Shown piece by piece: positions 26,349 to 35,734 of a DNA stretch of 35,768 nt. Made by a program: the position numbers and the translations under genes. The stretch covers positions 1 to 35,768 of the forward strand of contig JAMPXW010000001.1 of the NCBI GenBank assembly GCA_023701005.1. Direction: 5' to 3'. The stretch's first letter is position 1, and each line of letters opens with the position of its first letter. This DNA comes from Burkholderiales bacterium (GTDB taxonomy: Bacteria; Patescibacteriota; Minisyncoccia; Phycocordibacterales; UBA9973). The notes beneath the pieces are model-generated. The model was not told the origin of the DNA. It saw only the letters and a program-made list of their open reading frames with translations, and did no database searches.

Positions 26349-28276
26349 TCTACTACCCTACTACCGCTCACTGGAAATGCTGGATCATTCAACAATCGAG
26401 TATTTAAGGAAGCCTTATTAACCCTTACATCCACATTAGCAAAATCATCGTGTCCGGTCAAAATTGCATCATTTATCAAAATAGGCATCGTGCCAACTTG
26501 AGACAAAGATGGTGATAATTCTATCTGAAAAAATATCTGCTTATCAGTGCCATTTATCCCAGCACCTCTTTGTAAATTACCAATATTCCAAACGACTTCT
26601 TTGTTTGTAGCATCATAAGTCAAATCTTCACTAGCTGGAGAAAATCTATTTGTAAATCTTACCCACGATGGCAAGGTAGCACGTATCTGAGCTTTAGAAA
26701 TATTATTTGCTGTGTTGGAAAGAGACCAAACTACAGTATAAGTAGTCTTTTGTTCTACTTTCGGAGGGATAGAACCCATGTTTGCAAAAGGGCCAGAATA
26801 ATATAAAGCCTTGGTCAAAAGTCCAACATCTGAAATTATTTTTATTTCTTTAGATTCACCAGCTGTTAGGGCAGTAGAAACACCTCCAGCACCTTCTTGC
26901 CTACCTGTCACAGATATATCTATTTTTATAGAAGGCGAAGATATCATTCCATTAAGAGAAGAAAATAAAGAGAGCGGAGAAAACAAAAATCCCAAAGAGC
27001 CTGATTCTCCTGGCTCTACTTCTACAAATTTATTTAAAGAATTCTTGTCCCAAATTATTACATCCTGTGAAGAATCATAAAATCCTTGTTCCGATTTTAT
27101 CGTCTTTCGATTAACAGCATTACCAGAAATTTTTGCACGAATTTGTAGATCTGTTATTTTTGTTTCCAAATTATTTTTCCATTGTATTTGACCCTGAATA
27201 GCTGTTTTTGTGTCTACTGCATATTCTCTTTGAGAAACACCATTTATGAGCAAATTTGCTTCTACTGAAGATTTCTTTATCGCAACAATATGCTCTAAAG
27301 AATTAAAGACAGTGCCTATCGCAGATTTATCTCCTTCCAATTGGGAACCAGTCCAAGCACGAAATACTTTTTCTTCACCATCAAAAACGTCCACCATTTT
27401 ACCTACAATAGAAATATTTCTTTCTGCTCCTGCTGCTAAATCACCCAAGTTCCAAATATTATCACCCAATGAAGGTGACGGATTCGATTTTACAAACTGA
27501 AAACCTATAGGGTAATCAACTTTCAAAAGCATTCTCGAAACTGGTTTCGTAGAATTTAATACTGCCTTTACATCGAGAGTAATATCTTGGTTTGAACTCA
27601 TTTCATTAGGGGCAGAGATGGAAAGATTTATCGGAGTAGAACTTATAGAAACTTCATACGTTTTATCTTTTACGAAAATTGCGTTAGACCCCTCTACTCT
27701 GTATTCGAGAGAGGCTTTTATTGGCAAAATACTTCCTTGTTCTCCAAACAAAACCAATTTAACATTTTCATTTTTTATTCCACCAGCAGGAATTGTTCCC
27801 AAAGATATACGCAAATGTTCATTATCATTAGATAAAGTAGATCGTGAACTTTTCGGATATTCAATAACTAAATCGACTAAATCTAAAGCGGAATTATTTC
27901 TATTTACTATCTCTAACAACAAAGGGTACTCTTCTCCCCCAGCAGTAAATGCGTTACTCAAAATAGAAATATCGATGTTGTCGTTTGAGACACTATTACT
28001 ATTTGCAAAAAAAGTATAAGCCGCATAGCCCAACGCTAAAACAAAAAATACTATTGAAAATATAAAAAATTTTTTAAACATGGAAGTTTTCATATAAAAA
28101 TTATCTTTAACTTCATCATTTATTTCTTCTTTTTTCTCCCAAGAATCTCTAATCTCTTGCTGTTTAAAATGAGGGAAGCTATCTCTGTGCTCTATCTTTA
28201 CTTGATAATCTTTATTAAAAAGCTTATTTTTTAATTCTTCCAATCTATTTAATTTCTCTCTATCACGAGGCAACAT
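26345..28276 (-). CDS. Single-pass membrane protein with large extracytoplasmic beta-domain repeats (DUF11-like)
   Basis: One TM near residue 75 (FFIFSIVFFVLALGYAAYTFF) then repeated Ig-like/DUF11-like segments (IWNLGDLAAGAERNISIVGK; VVWNIGNLQRGAG). Confidence 0.7.
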   Translation of the reverse strand: MLPRDREKLNRLEELKNKLFNKDYQVKIEHRDSFPHFKQQEIRDSWEKKEEINDEVKDNFYMKTSMFKKFFIFSIVFFVLALGYAAYTFFANSNSVSNDNIDISILSNAFTAGGEEYPLLLEIVNRNNSALDLVDLVIEYPKSSRSTLSNDNEHLRISLGTIPAGGIKNENVKLVLFGEQGSILPIKASLEYRVEGSNAIFVKDKTYEVSISSTPINLSISAPNEMSSNQDITLDVKAVLNSTKPVSRMLLKVDYPIGFQFVKSNPSPSLGDNIWNLGDLAAGAERNISIVGKMVDVFDGEEKVFRAWTGSQLEGDKSAIGTVFNSLEHIVAIKKSSVEANLLINGVSQREYAVDTKTAIQGQIQWKNNLETKITDLQIRAKISGNAVNRKTIKSEQGFYDSSQDVIIWDKNSLNKFVEVEPGESGSLGFLFSPLSLFSSLNGMISSPSIKIDISVTGRQEGAGGVSTALTAGESKEIKIISDVGLLTKALYYSGPFANMGSIPPKVEQKTTYTVVWSLSNTANNISKAQIRATLPSWVRFTNRFSPASEDLTYDATNKEVVWNIGNLQRGAGINGTDKQIFFQIELSPSLSQVGTMPILINDAILTGHDDFANVDVRVNKASLNTRLLNDPAFPVSGSRVVE

Positions 28277-28295
28277 TATTTAATTGTACCATATT

Positions 28296-28874
28296 TTATA
28301 AATGTGTCTCTTTTAGGGCTTTGTTTATTTGATCCAATATTTTTGTTCTATTTTTAGAAGCTCTGTATACCAAATCACCTTCAAAGGGCGACCTGATCAA
28401 ATCTTTCAAGACATCACTGCTCCCTATGTAGCCTAAATTATTTAAAATGCGTAAAACTATCACGACTTCGACATTGCGAGATTCTTCTTCAGTCTTGGAT
28501 TTTTCTAAAACATGCAAGCCATCTATCAAATCAACAAACAATTCTTTGTTTGGATCTTCCCCTGCCAATAACCTTTTTAATAATCTAGAAATATTTACAA
28601 AAACTTTCAAAGTTTCTACCCTATGCAAATCTTCTAATTTATTTGTTTTGGAGGCACTCGTTATTCTCCAAAAATCTTTACCCTTAACAAAATCGATTTT
28701 TACATATGAAAAATCTTGTAAAACAAAACGTAACTTTGAAGACATTTTGCGTACACCTTGAGCTGAGGCATATATCATTCCCAAATCACGAGTAAAAACA
28801 GAATAATACTTTCCAGTTTCTCCATAATTTCTACTTCCCAATATTATTCCCTCTGTGTGATATATATGATGCAT
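28296..28874 (-). CDS. recO: DNA repair protein RecO
   Basis: HTEGIILGSRNYGETGKYYSVFTRDLGMIYASAQGVRKMSSKLR. Confidence 0.88.
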   Translation of the reverse strand: MHHIYHTEGIILGSRNYGETGKYYSVFTRDLGMIYASAQGVRKMSSKLRFVLQDFSYVKIDFVKGKDFWRITSASKTNKLEDLHRVETLKVFVNISRLLKRLLAGEDPNKELFVDLIDGLHVLEKSKTEEESRNVEVVIVLRILNNLGYIGSSDVLKDLIRSPFEGDLVYRASKNRTKILDQINKALKETHL

Positions 28875-28879
28875 TTAAA

Positions 28880-29383
28880 TTAAAGTAAAAAACCTATTGG
28901 GTTTGATATGGGTTTTGTTAAATTTTTAATATCATCTAAATCAGTTAAAAATATACCTAACTTATTAGCTAATTTATAAAGAGTGACATGTGTAGGAGGA
29001 TATTCTATGTTTAATCCATATTTTTCATTAATTAAATCAAAAAACTTATTAAGGTTAGGAACATTACACATAACAACAATAGTTTTTTTATCCTCTTTTT
29101 CTACAAACTTAAACTCATTAGTATATAATACTGGACCAATTTCATTATTAGATGAAAATTCACAAAAATCTTTAATTATTTTATCTTTAAAATCAGAAAT
29201 ATTAACAACGTGTTTTTCTATAATTTTACCTATGCAAACTAAGCTCACATGCAAAAAGTCATTCAAAAATAAATCATTGCCTTCAAAATTTATTTTATTA
29301 GGAAGATTATTGAAAGAAACCAAAAGTGATATTGTCTCATGACCAAAAACAAATTTTCCTCCACAAATTAATTCTCTATCCAT
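28880..29383 (-). CDS. Probable 2H phosphoesterase superfamily protein (2'-5' RNA ligase-like)
   Basis: Two spaced H-x-S/T motifs: FLHVSLVCIGK and PPTHVTLYKLANKLG. Confidence 0.55.
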   Translation of the reverse strand: MDRELICGGKFVFGHETISLLVSFNNLPNKINFEGNDLFLNDFLHVSLVCIGKIIEKHVVNISDFKDKIIKDFCEFSSNNEIGPVLYTNEFKFVEKEDKKTIVVMCNVPNLNKFFDLINEKYGLNIEYPPTHVTLYKLANKLGIFLTDLDDIKNLTKPISNPIGFLL

Positions 29384-29394
29384 AATTTAATTTA

Positions 29395-29955
29395 TTATTT
29401 TTTTAATTCTTCTAGAATTTTTAAAATTACCTCATACTGAGAAGTAAGTTCTTTCTTGACTATATCAAGACTAAGGGCATTCCATTTTTCTTCTACCTTT
29501 TCTGTAAATAAATTCACCATTTCCTCAAAAGACATATCTCTTCCATATTTAGATTGCATTATAAATCCTTTTAGAGAAATAAATCTATAACAATCTGCAT
29601 TACAACAAATCTCCGATTCTAAAGAATAAAATTTATCTACTCCATGATGCTCTAAAATACAATGCCGAATATTTTCTTTTATTTTTTCATCAAAAGAATA
29701 TTTTTCTAACAATTCATTTGCCAAATCAAGAGACATCTGAACATGTTCCCCTCTTCGGCCCTCTTTCAGTGCACGACCTAAAGCACAATCCATCAACAAA
29801 GTACCTGATTCAACAACATCGATATTTGCACCTAATTTTTTTGCAATTTCTTTTCCCTTCTCAGTGGATAAATTAAGTATAGGAATTGGCGGAGTATAAT
29901 TTTTTTCCGTTTCCTTATATGCTAATTTTCTTGCTTCAATCAAAAAATCTTCCAT
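29395..29955 (-). CDS. HD-domain-like protein
   Basis: MDCALGRALKEGRRGEHVQMSLDLANELLEKYSFDEKIKENIRHCILEHHGVDKFYSLESEICCNADCYRFIS; likely start MEDFLIEARK. Confidence 0.55.
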   Translation of the reverse strand: MEDFLIEARKLAYKETEKNYTPPIPILNLSTEKGKEIAKKLGANIDVVESGTLLMDCALGRALKEGRRGEHVQMSLDLANELLEKYSFDEKIKENIRHCILEHHGVDKFYSLESEICCNADCYRFISLKGFIMQSKYGRDMSFEEMVNLFTEKVEEKWNALSLDIVKKELTSQYEVILKILEELKK

Positions 29956-29960
29956 ATATT

Positions 29961-30497
29961 TTAATTCATTATTTTTTCTAATTCTTTTGACCATTTCTCA
30001 TAATTTTCTCTCGCAAATTTTCTATGTTCTTCTGAACTAACACGATTAAACATCCAATCCAACTTATCTTTAACTTTTTTATACCCTTCAGTTTTAGCTC
30101 TTTCTTCAACGAAATGTTGAGCATTTGTTTCAAAATAACTTATTGAATCTGCATCCATTAATGCATTTTGTTCCATATCACCACCAACTTCGTGTTTACT
30201 AATTAAGTGCCTTACTTTATTTATAGTTTCTATGTCAGCTCCATTCTTTTGTAAAAATTCTGCCATGATTTCTGCTCCTTCTTCAGAATGACGTTCTAAT
30301 ATATCTGGATTCAGATAATCTCTTTCCTTTTCTCCCTTAATGGCTCTTTCTATATCGTGAGCATAAGCAGCGATTTTATGAGCTTCTGTCGCGCTAGGTA
30401 GTAGTTGCTCAATCCAATATACCGCTCTTTCAAAATGAGTTTTCTTGCCCTTAAAAGAGGTATCAACATACTCAACCACTTTTTCATATAAAGTCAT
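29961..30497 (-). CDS. HD-domain protein (DUF4202-like)
   Basis: HFERAVYWIEQLLPSATEAHKIAAYAHDIERA, RHSEEGAEIMAEFL, LISKHEVGGDMEQNALMDADSISYFE. Confidence 0.7.
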   Translation of the reverse strand: MTLYEKVVEYVDTSFKGKKTHFERAVYWIEQLLPSATEAHKIAAYAHDIERAIKGEKERDYLNPDILERHSEEGAEIMAEFLQKNGADIETINKVRHLISKHEVGGDMEQNALMDADSISYFETNAQHFVEERAKTEGYKKVKDKLDWMFNRVSSEEHRKFARENYEKWSKELEKIMN

Positions 30498-30515
30498 AAT
30501 TTAATTATACTATAT

Positions 30516-33500
30516 TTATTTTTCTATTTGAATTTTGAAGACTAGTTCGTCGATTTTTATATCTTCCCCTTCATTTTCCTTGAATTCTACACTGGAAGCG
30601 AGAATTACTTTAGATAAATCTTTTTCAAATTTTTGAATCAATTTTTTACCTTCATCATTTGTATCTATCTTAATAGAAATAACATCTGAAGGAGTTAGCC
30701 CCATCTTCTTACGCATATCTTGAACACCTCTCACAAATTCACGATAAATACCTTCTTCTTTTAACTCTAGTGTAATTTCTGTATCTAACTCAACTTCGTT
30801 TTCTATATTTTTATCTTCTACAACTTCTTTAACATTAAGCTCTTCTTTTATCAACTCAGTATATTCAGCTTTTAGCTGATAGCTTTTAGCTGATAGCTTA
30901 GCAAGTGGCTGACGAACTTTTATTCCCACTTTCTGACGAGCTTCTAAGCCAAGAGAAACGATAGCACGGACTTTTTCCATTTCAAAAATTACTGTCGAAT
31001 CAACTTCTTTTTGCTCAAGCCATTTTGTTAAATGCACACTCTCTTCATCATTTTCATTCTTTAATCGGAGCCATACATCTTCAGCAGAAAGTGGCGCAAA
31101 AGGAGCCATAACTTTAGCAAGATTTTTTAATACAAAATATAAAGTCTGTTTAGCTTCTTTGTCTCCTTCTTTTATTCTGTCTCGGGATCGACGCAAGTAC
31201 CAAGTTGAAAGATCTCCAATAAAATCTCTCATTCTCCTGACAGGTTCAATCAACTTATATGTATCCAGATTTTCTGTTGTTAATTTTACCAACTCATCAA
31301 ATTTAGCTAATATCCATTGATCCAAAATGTTAGAGCTAGCTTTTAGCTCATAGCTTCTAGCTTCTAGAGATACATCTCTATAAAGCTCATAAAAAGCTAA
31401 GACATTATAAAGCAAACCGAAAAACTGACGATGCAATTCTACAACAGTTTTTTCATCAAAATTCTTTGATTCACCCGGCTGATTAACTGAATACATCCAA
31501 AGTCTCAAAGTGTCGACTCCATATTTATCCATCATAACCCAAGGATCGACGACATTACCCAAAGATTTCGACATTTTCTTTCCTTTTGCGTCCAACAAAT
31601 GTCCGAGACAAATAACATTTTTAAAGGCTTTACCCCTGCCCATGAGCACTCCGATAGCATGCAATGTGTAAAACCATCCACGAGTCTGATCTATGGCTTC
31701 TGAAATAAAATCTGCAGGGAAACCTTTTCCATCCACCCATTCTTTGTTTTCAAAAGGATAATGATCTTGAGCAAAAGGCATCGCACCCGAATCGAGCCAA
31801 ACATCCATGACTTCTTTTGTGCGAATCAAATTTCCACCACAATCACAAACAAGATTCACATCATCGATATATGGCCTGTGTAAATCTAACTCAAATACAT
31901 CATTATGGGGAATAGGTGTAAACTTTAATTCTTTTATTTCAGCATTCTTCAAAACATTATTCCCTTCGTTTAAATATTTTACTATTTCAGAATCATCAAG
32001 CCCCTCTGTCCCCGCAAAAAGAAGATGCGCTGTGCCTTCATGTGTCACGATCAAAATATTTTTATTTTTATATTTATTTTCTATATCATAAATAAATTCA
32101 GTGACCCTTGTCTTAACATCTTTTTGTGATTCGCCATCTTCTGGTCTATACAAATAACCTTCCATTTCTTCACGAACTTTCCAAAGATCACTCCATTTTT
32201 TACCATCAAAAACTCCAGCACACAATTCCCAAAGCCTTTTATCAAAAATTAAATTTTCATCTGTAATTCCTAATTCTTTTTTTACTATTTCGGCTGTTTC
32301 TTTCGTTCTCATAAAATCAGAACAAATTATCATATCTATTTTTTTATCTTTAAGAAGTGCTACTGCGTCCAGTACTTGTTTTTCCCCCTCTTCTGTCAAA
32401 TGATCCACATCTTCTATTTTAGAACTTATCGTCCCGTTTATATTACTCTCGGCGCCACCATGACGCATCACAAAATAATTATTTCCAGACTTTTTTGTTT
32501 TTTGTTTTATTTCTTCTAAGCTTCCGAGAACTTGCATCTCTTTACAAGAAGAACATTCCCAGACAGGCATCGGAGTCCCCCAATAACGTTCTCGAGAAAT
32601 AGCCCAATCTTTAATATCTTTCAACCATTCACCAAATCTACCATCTCTTATGTGGGATGGTTCCCAATTTATATCTTTATTTTCTTGTATCAATTTGTCT
32701 TTTATCTTCGGATCTGACATTTTTATATACCAAGAATCACGAGCGTAATAAATCAAAGCCGTTTTGCAACGCCAACAATGAGGATATGAGTGTTCATATT
32801 TTTCTTTCTTTAACAACAAATTTCTATGAGCCAAGTCTTTTATTATATCGACAGCCACCTCTTCGTCTCTTACAAATCTACCTTCCAAAAATTCTGTACC
32901 AGGGAAAAACTTTCCATCGAGCCCAACTAAATGATGTTTCGGTAAACCAATTTCATTTCCCAATACGAAGTCATCTTGCCCATACATCACAGCAGTGTGC
33001 ACTACTCCTGTACCATCTACAGTCGTAACAAAATCTGCATTATAAACTTTATAAGCTTTATCTAATTTTGTTTTTTCATTTTCAGAAATGGTGTTAACTA
33101 AATATGGATAAAGAGGTTCATATTCTAAGCCAAGCAAATCTTTACCCTTCAACTCAATCAAAACTTTATATTCACCTTCTATTACAGAAAGTCTTTCTTT
33201 CGCTAAAATTAAAATATCATTTTCTTTCTCTATTTTTACATAATCTATATCTTCTCCTACAGCTAAAGCTACATTACCAGGCAATGTCCAAGGAGTCGTC
33301 GTCCAAGCGAGAATATAAGTATTTTCTTCATTTACTAATTTAAATTTTACATAAACAGATAAATCTTTTATATCTTCATAACCCTGAGCGAGCTCGTGTG
33401 AAGAAAGCCCTGTGCCACAACGTGGACACCAAGGAACAACTTTATAATCTTTATAAAGTAATTTTTGTTCATTAACATTTTTTAAAATATTCCAAACAGA

Positions 33501-33968
33501 TTCTATAAAAGAATTGTGATAAGTGACGTACGGATTTTCTTGATCAACCCAATACCCTATTCTAGTCGTAAATTTATTCCAAACATCCAAATATTCCCAA
33601 ACACTTTCTTTACATTCTTGATTAAATTTCGCAATACCATATTTTTCAATTGCTATTTTTGAATCCAAATCAAGCTTCTTTTCTACTTGAAGTTCCACAG
33701 GCAAGCCATGAGTATCCCAACCACCCTTCCTGCGTACATGATATCCACGCATTGTTTTATATCTAGGGATGACGTCTTTGAATGCACGTGCTTCTAAATG
33801 ATGTATGCCCGGCTTACCATTGGCTGTAGGTGGGCCTTCGTAAAATACATATTCCTCACCACCTTCTGTTTTATTTAAAGTTTTTTCAAAAATTTTATTA
33901 TCTTTCCAAAACTCCAAAATACGCTCTTCTCGTAGCGCTCTTTCAGATTTATTTACATCTTTATCCAT
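30516..33968 (-). CDS. ileS: Isoleucyl-tRNA synthetase with embedded histidine-phosphatase domain
   Basis: EGPPTANGKPGIHHLEARAFKD, RKGGWDTHGLPVELQVEK, AWTTTPWTLPGNVALAVG, KMSKSLGNVVDP; insert residues ~493-687 with RHG motif. Confidence 0.97.
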   Translation of the reverse strand: MDKDVNKSERALREERILEFWKDNKIFEKTLNKTEGGEEYVFYEGPPTANGKPGIHHLEARAFKDVIPRYKTMRGYHVRRKGGWDTHGLPVELQVEKKLDLDSKIAIEKYGIAKFNQECKESVWEYLDVWNKFTTRIGYWVDQENPYVTYHNSFIESVWNILKNVNEQKLLYKDYKVVPWCPRCGTGLSSHELAQGYEDIKDLSVYVKFKLVNEENTYILAWTTTPWTLPGNVALAVGEDIDYVKIEKENDILILAKERLSVIEGEYKVLIELKGKDLLGLEYEPLYPYLVNTISENEKTKLDKAYKVYNADFVTTVDGTGVVHTAVMYGQDDFVLGNEIGLPKHHLVGLDGKFFPGTEFLEGRFVRDEEVAVDIIKDLAHRNLLLKKEKYEHSYPHCWRCKTALIYYARDSWYIKMSDPKIKDKLIQENKDINWEPSHIRDGRFGEWLKDIKDWAISRERYWGTPMPVWECSSCKEMQVLGSLEEIKQKTKKSGNNYFVMRHGGAESNINGTISSKIEDVDHLTEEGEKQVLDAVALLKDKKIDMIICSDFMRTKETAEIVKKELGITDENLIFDKRLWELCAGVFDGKKWSDLWKVREEMEGYLYRPEDGESQKDVKTRVTEFIYDIENKYKNKNILIVTHEGTAHLLFAGTEGLDDSEIVKYLNEGNNVLKNAEIKELKFTPIPHNDVFELDLHRPYIDDVNLVCDCGGNLIRTKEVMDVWLDSGAMPFAQDHYPFENKEWVDGKGFPADFISEAIDQTRGWFYTLHAIGVLMGRGKAFKNVICLGHLLDAKGKKMSKSLGNVVDPWVMMDKYGVDTLRLWMYSVNQPGESKNFDEKTVVELHRQFFGLLYNVLAFYELYRDVSLEARSYELKASSNILDQWILAKFDELVKLTTENLDTYKLIEPVRRMRDFIGDLSTWYLRRSRDRIKEGDKEAKQTLYFVLKNLAKVMAPFAPLSAEDVWLRLKNENDEESVHLTKWLEQKEVDSTVIFEMEKVRAIVSLGLEARQKVGIKVRQPLAKLSAKSYQLKAEYTELIKEELNVKEVVEDKNIENEVELDTEITLELKEEGIYREFVRGVQDMRKKMGLTPSDVISIKIDTNDEGKKLIQKFEKDLSKVILASSVEFKENEGEDIKIDELVFKIQIEK
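30867..30902. repeat. 14-bp tandem repeat inside ileS
   Basis: AGCTTTTAGCTGAT x2 followed by AGCTTAGC; encodes LAKLSAKSYQLKAEY. Confidence 0.85.
31333..31369. repeat. Second AGCTTTTAGCT-type repeat inside ileS
   Basis: AGCTTTTAGCTCATAGCTTCTAGCTTCTAG (from 31338) matches 26/30 of the copy at 30867; encodes SLEARSYELKASS. Confidence 0.8.
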
Positions 33969-34000
33969 ATAGAGATATTAACAGAAAAATCGTTTTATTT

Positions 34001-35734
34001 CTACATCCTTTCTGGGACTCTTATGCCAAGGAGATAAAGCCCGTTTTTAATCACATTTGCGAAAGCGAGGGTTAGGGCTATTTTATAAGGTGAATTCAAA
34101 TCATCTTTATCTATTATTTTTGTATTTCCATAGTAAGCATTGAAAGCTCGAGCGAGATCTATCAAATAGTTTGAAATATAATGCGGACCAAATTCTCTTG
34201 CTGCCCTCTCCACTACTTCAGGGAATCTATACAATAACTTTTCTACCTCTCCTGGGGGTAAAACAATTTCTTTTTCATCTCCAAACAAAAATCCTGGCAA
34301 AATATTTTCTATTTTTGCTTTTTCTACTATCGAATTTGCTCTGGCGTATGAATATTGTAAATATGGGCCAGAATCTCCTTCAAAAGAAATCGATTTTTCA
34401 AAATCATAAATAATGTTACCACCTATGTTTTGTTTTAAAATAGAATATTTCAATGCAGCGACACCGACATCATTACTTATTTGAACTTTTTCCTCTTCTG
34501 TAAAATCTCTATCTTTTATTTTTTCTAAAACTTCTTTACAAGATTCCAAAATTAAAAATTCTCCTGTAATCACATTTCCTTTCCTAGAAGACATTTTGCC
34601 TGAAGCTAAACGCATCATGCCATGCACAATATGTTTCATTTTTAATGCCACTTCAGGATTTATTATCTCCAAGGCCTTTCCTACAACTTTCATATACTCT
34701 TCTTGCTCATTCGCAGTGATAACAATAGATAAATCCAAATTTTCCTTTTCAAACTTCATCTTTGTAAGTCCTAATTCTTTTGTCTCATATGTAGGCAAAC
34801 CTTTAGAATTTATAAAAACCCTGGTATGAAGTTTCGGGTCATGTTTCTCAGCATGAAAGACGATAGCTCCATCTGATTCTTCAAAAATCTTATCTAGATT
34901 ATCACGAACTATCTTTTCACCGATAGGAGCTGCGACGCTTTCAAAAAAATAATAATTAAAATTGGTTCCCAAAATTTTGTAAATTTCTTCAAATGCTTCT
35001 AGAGTTACTCTTCTTCCCCAATCATAGATATTATTTATTTTTTCATCATTTCTTTCATAAACCTTTTTATTTATTTCATCTATTTCTTTTTTTATATTTT
35101 CGTTAGATTCATATTCATCATTACCTTTTGCATAAAGTTCTCCTATATATCGTGCCTTCTCTGAAACAGATTTATTTTCATCTGGTAATCCATCTTTTAA
35201 AAGCTGATAAATAGCCTTAGCTACATGAGGACCCACATCCCCTTGGTAATTTGCACGTATTGCCTTAGCTCCAGAAAATTCAACGATACGAGAAATAGAT
35301 TCCCCAATAGCATTTGTCATTAAATGTCCTATATGAAAAGGTTTAAATGGATTCGGGTCTGTATATTCCACCATTATTTTTTTATCATCAAAATAATTAT
35401 TTCTCCCAAAATTTTTATTTTCTAAAATTTCTTTAACAGAATCAACTAAAAACTTATTAGATAGATAAAAATTAATAAATCCATTTTTAGCTTCAATCTT
35501 ATCTAGGGTCGCCCTTTTTCTAGATTTAAGGGCGACCCTTTTATTTATTTCTTCAACCATCTTTTCTGCAAGTTCTTTAGGATTAGTATTCGCACTCTTA
35601 GCTAAAACCATAGCCACATTAGTAGAATAATCTCCCATTTTCAAATCGACTGGATGTTCAAGAGAAATTTCTTTTATATCCATATCAAAACTTTTCAAAG
35701 CCTCTCTTATTAAATTTTCTATCTTTTCTTTCAT
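34001..35734 (-). CDS. argS: Arginyl-tRNA synthetase
   Basis: VEYTDPNPFKPFHIGHLMTNAIGESISRIVEFSGAKAIRANYQGDVGPHVAK..., GMMRLASGKMSSRKGNVI, YLQYSYARANSIV. Confidence 0.97.
   Translation of the reverse strand: MKEKIENLIREALKSFDMDIKEISLEHPVDLKMGDYSTNVAMVLAKSANTNPKELAEKMVEEINKRVALKSRKRATLDKIEAKNGFINFYLSNKFLVDSVKEILENKNFGRNNYFDDKKIMVEYTDPNPFKPFHIGHLMTNAIGESISRIVEFSGAKAIRANYQGDVGPHVAKAIYQLLKDGLPDENKSVSEKARYIGELYAKGNDEYESNENIKKEIDEINKKVYERNDEKINNIYDWGRRVTLEAFEEIYKILGTNFNYYFFESVAAPIGEKIVRDNLDKIFEESDGAIVFHAEKHDPKLHTRVFINSKGLPTYETKELGLTKMKFEKENLDLSIVITANEQEEYMKVVGKALEIINPEVALKMKHIVHGMMRLASGKMSSRKGNVITGEFLILESCKEVLEKIKDRDFTEEEKVQISNDVGVAALKYSILKQNIGGNIIYDFEKSISFEGDSGPYLQYSYARANSIVEKAKIENILPGFLFGDEKEIVLPPGEVEKLLYRFPEVVERAAREFGPHYISNYLIDLARAFNAYYGNTKIIDKDDLNSPYKIALTLAFANVIKNGLYLLGIRVPERM
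35505..35539. repeat. REP-like palindrome inside argS coding sequence
   Basis: AGGGTCGCCCTT-TTTCTAGATTT-AAGGGCGACCCT (12-bp stem); encodes RVALKSRKRATL. Confidence 0.85.

Noticed and set aside
21161-35734. Grouping of four aminoacyl-tRNA synthetase genes (metG, glyS, ileS, argS) as a special operon
   Set aside because: All are on the minus strand but separated by unrelated genes; in reduced CPR genomes this may be chance or simple co-orientation with replication.
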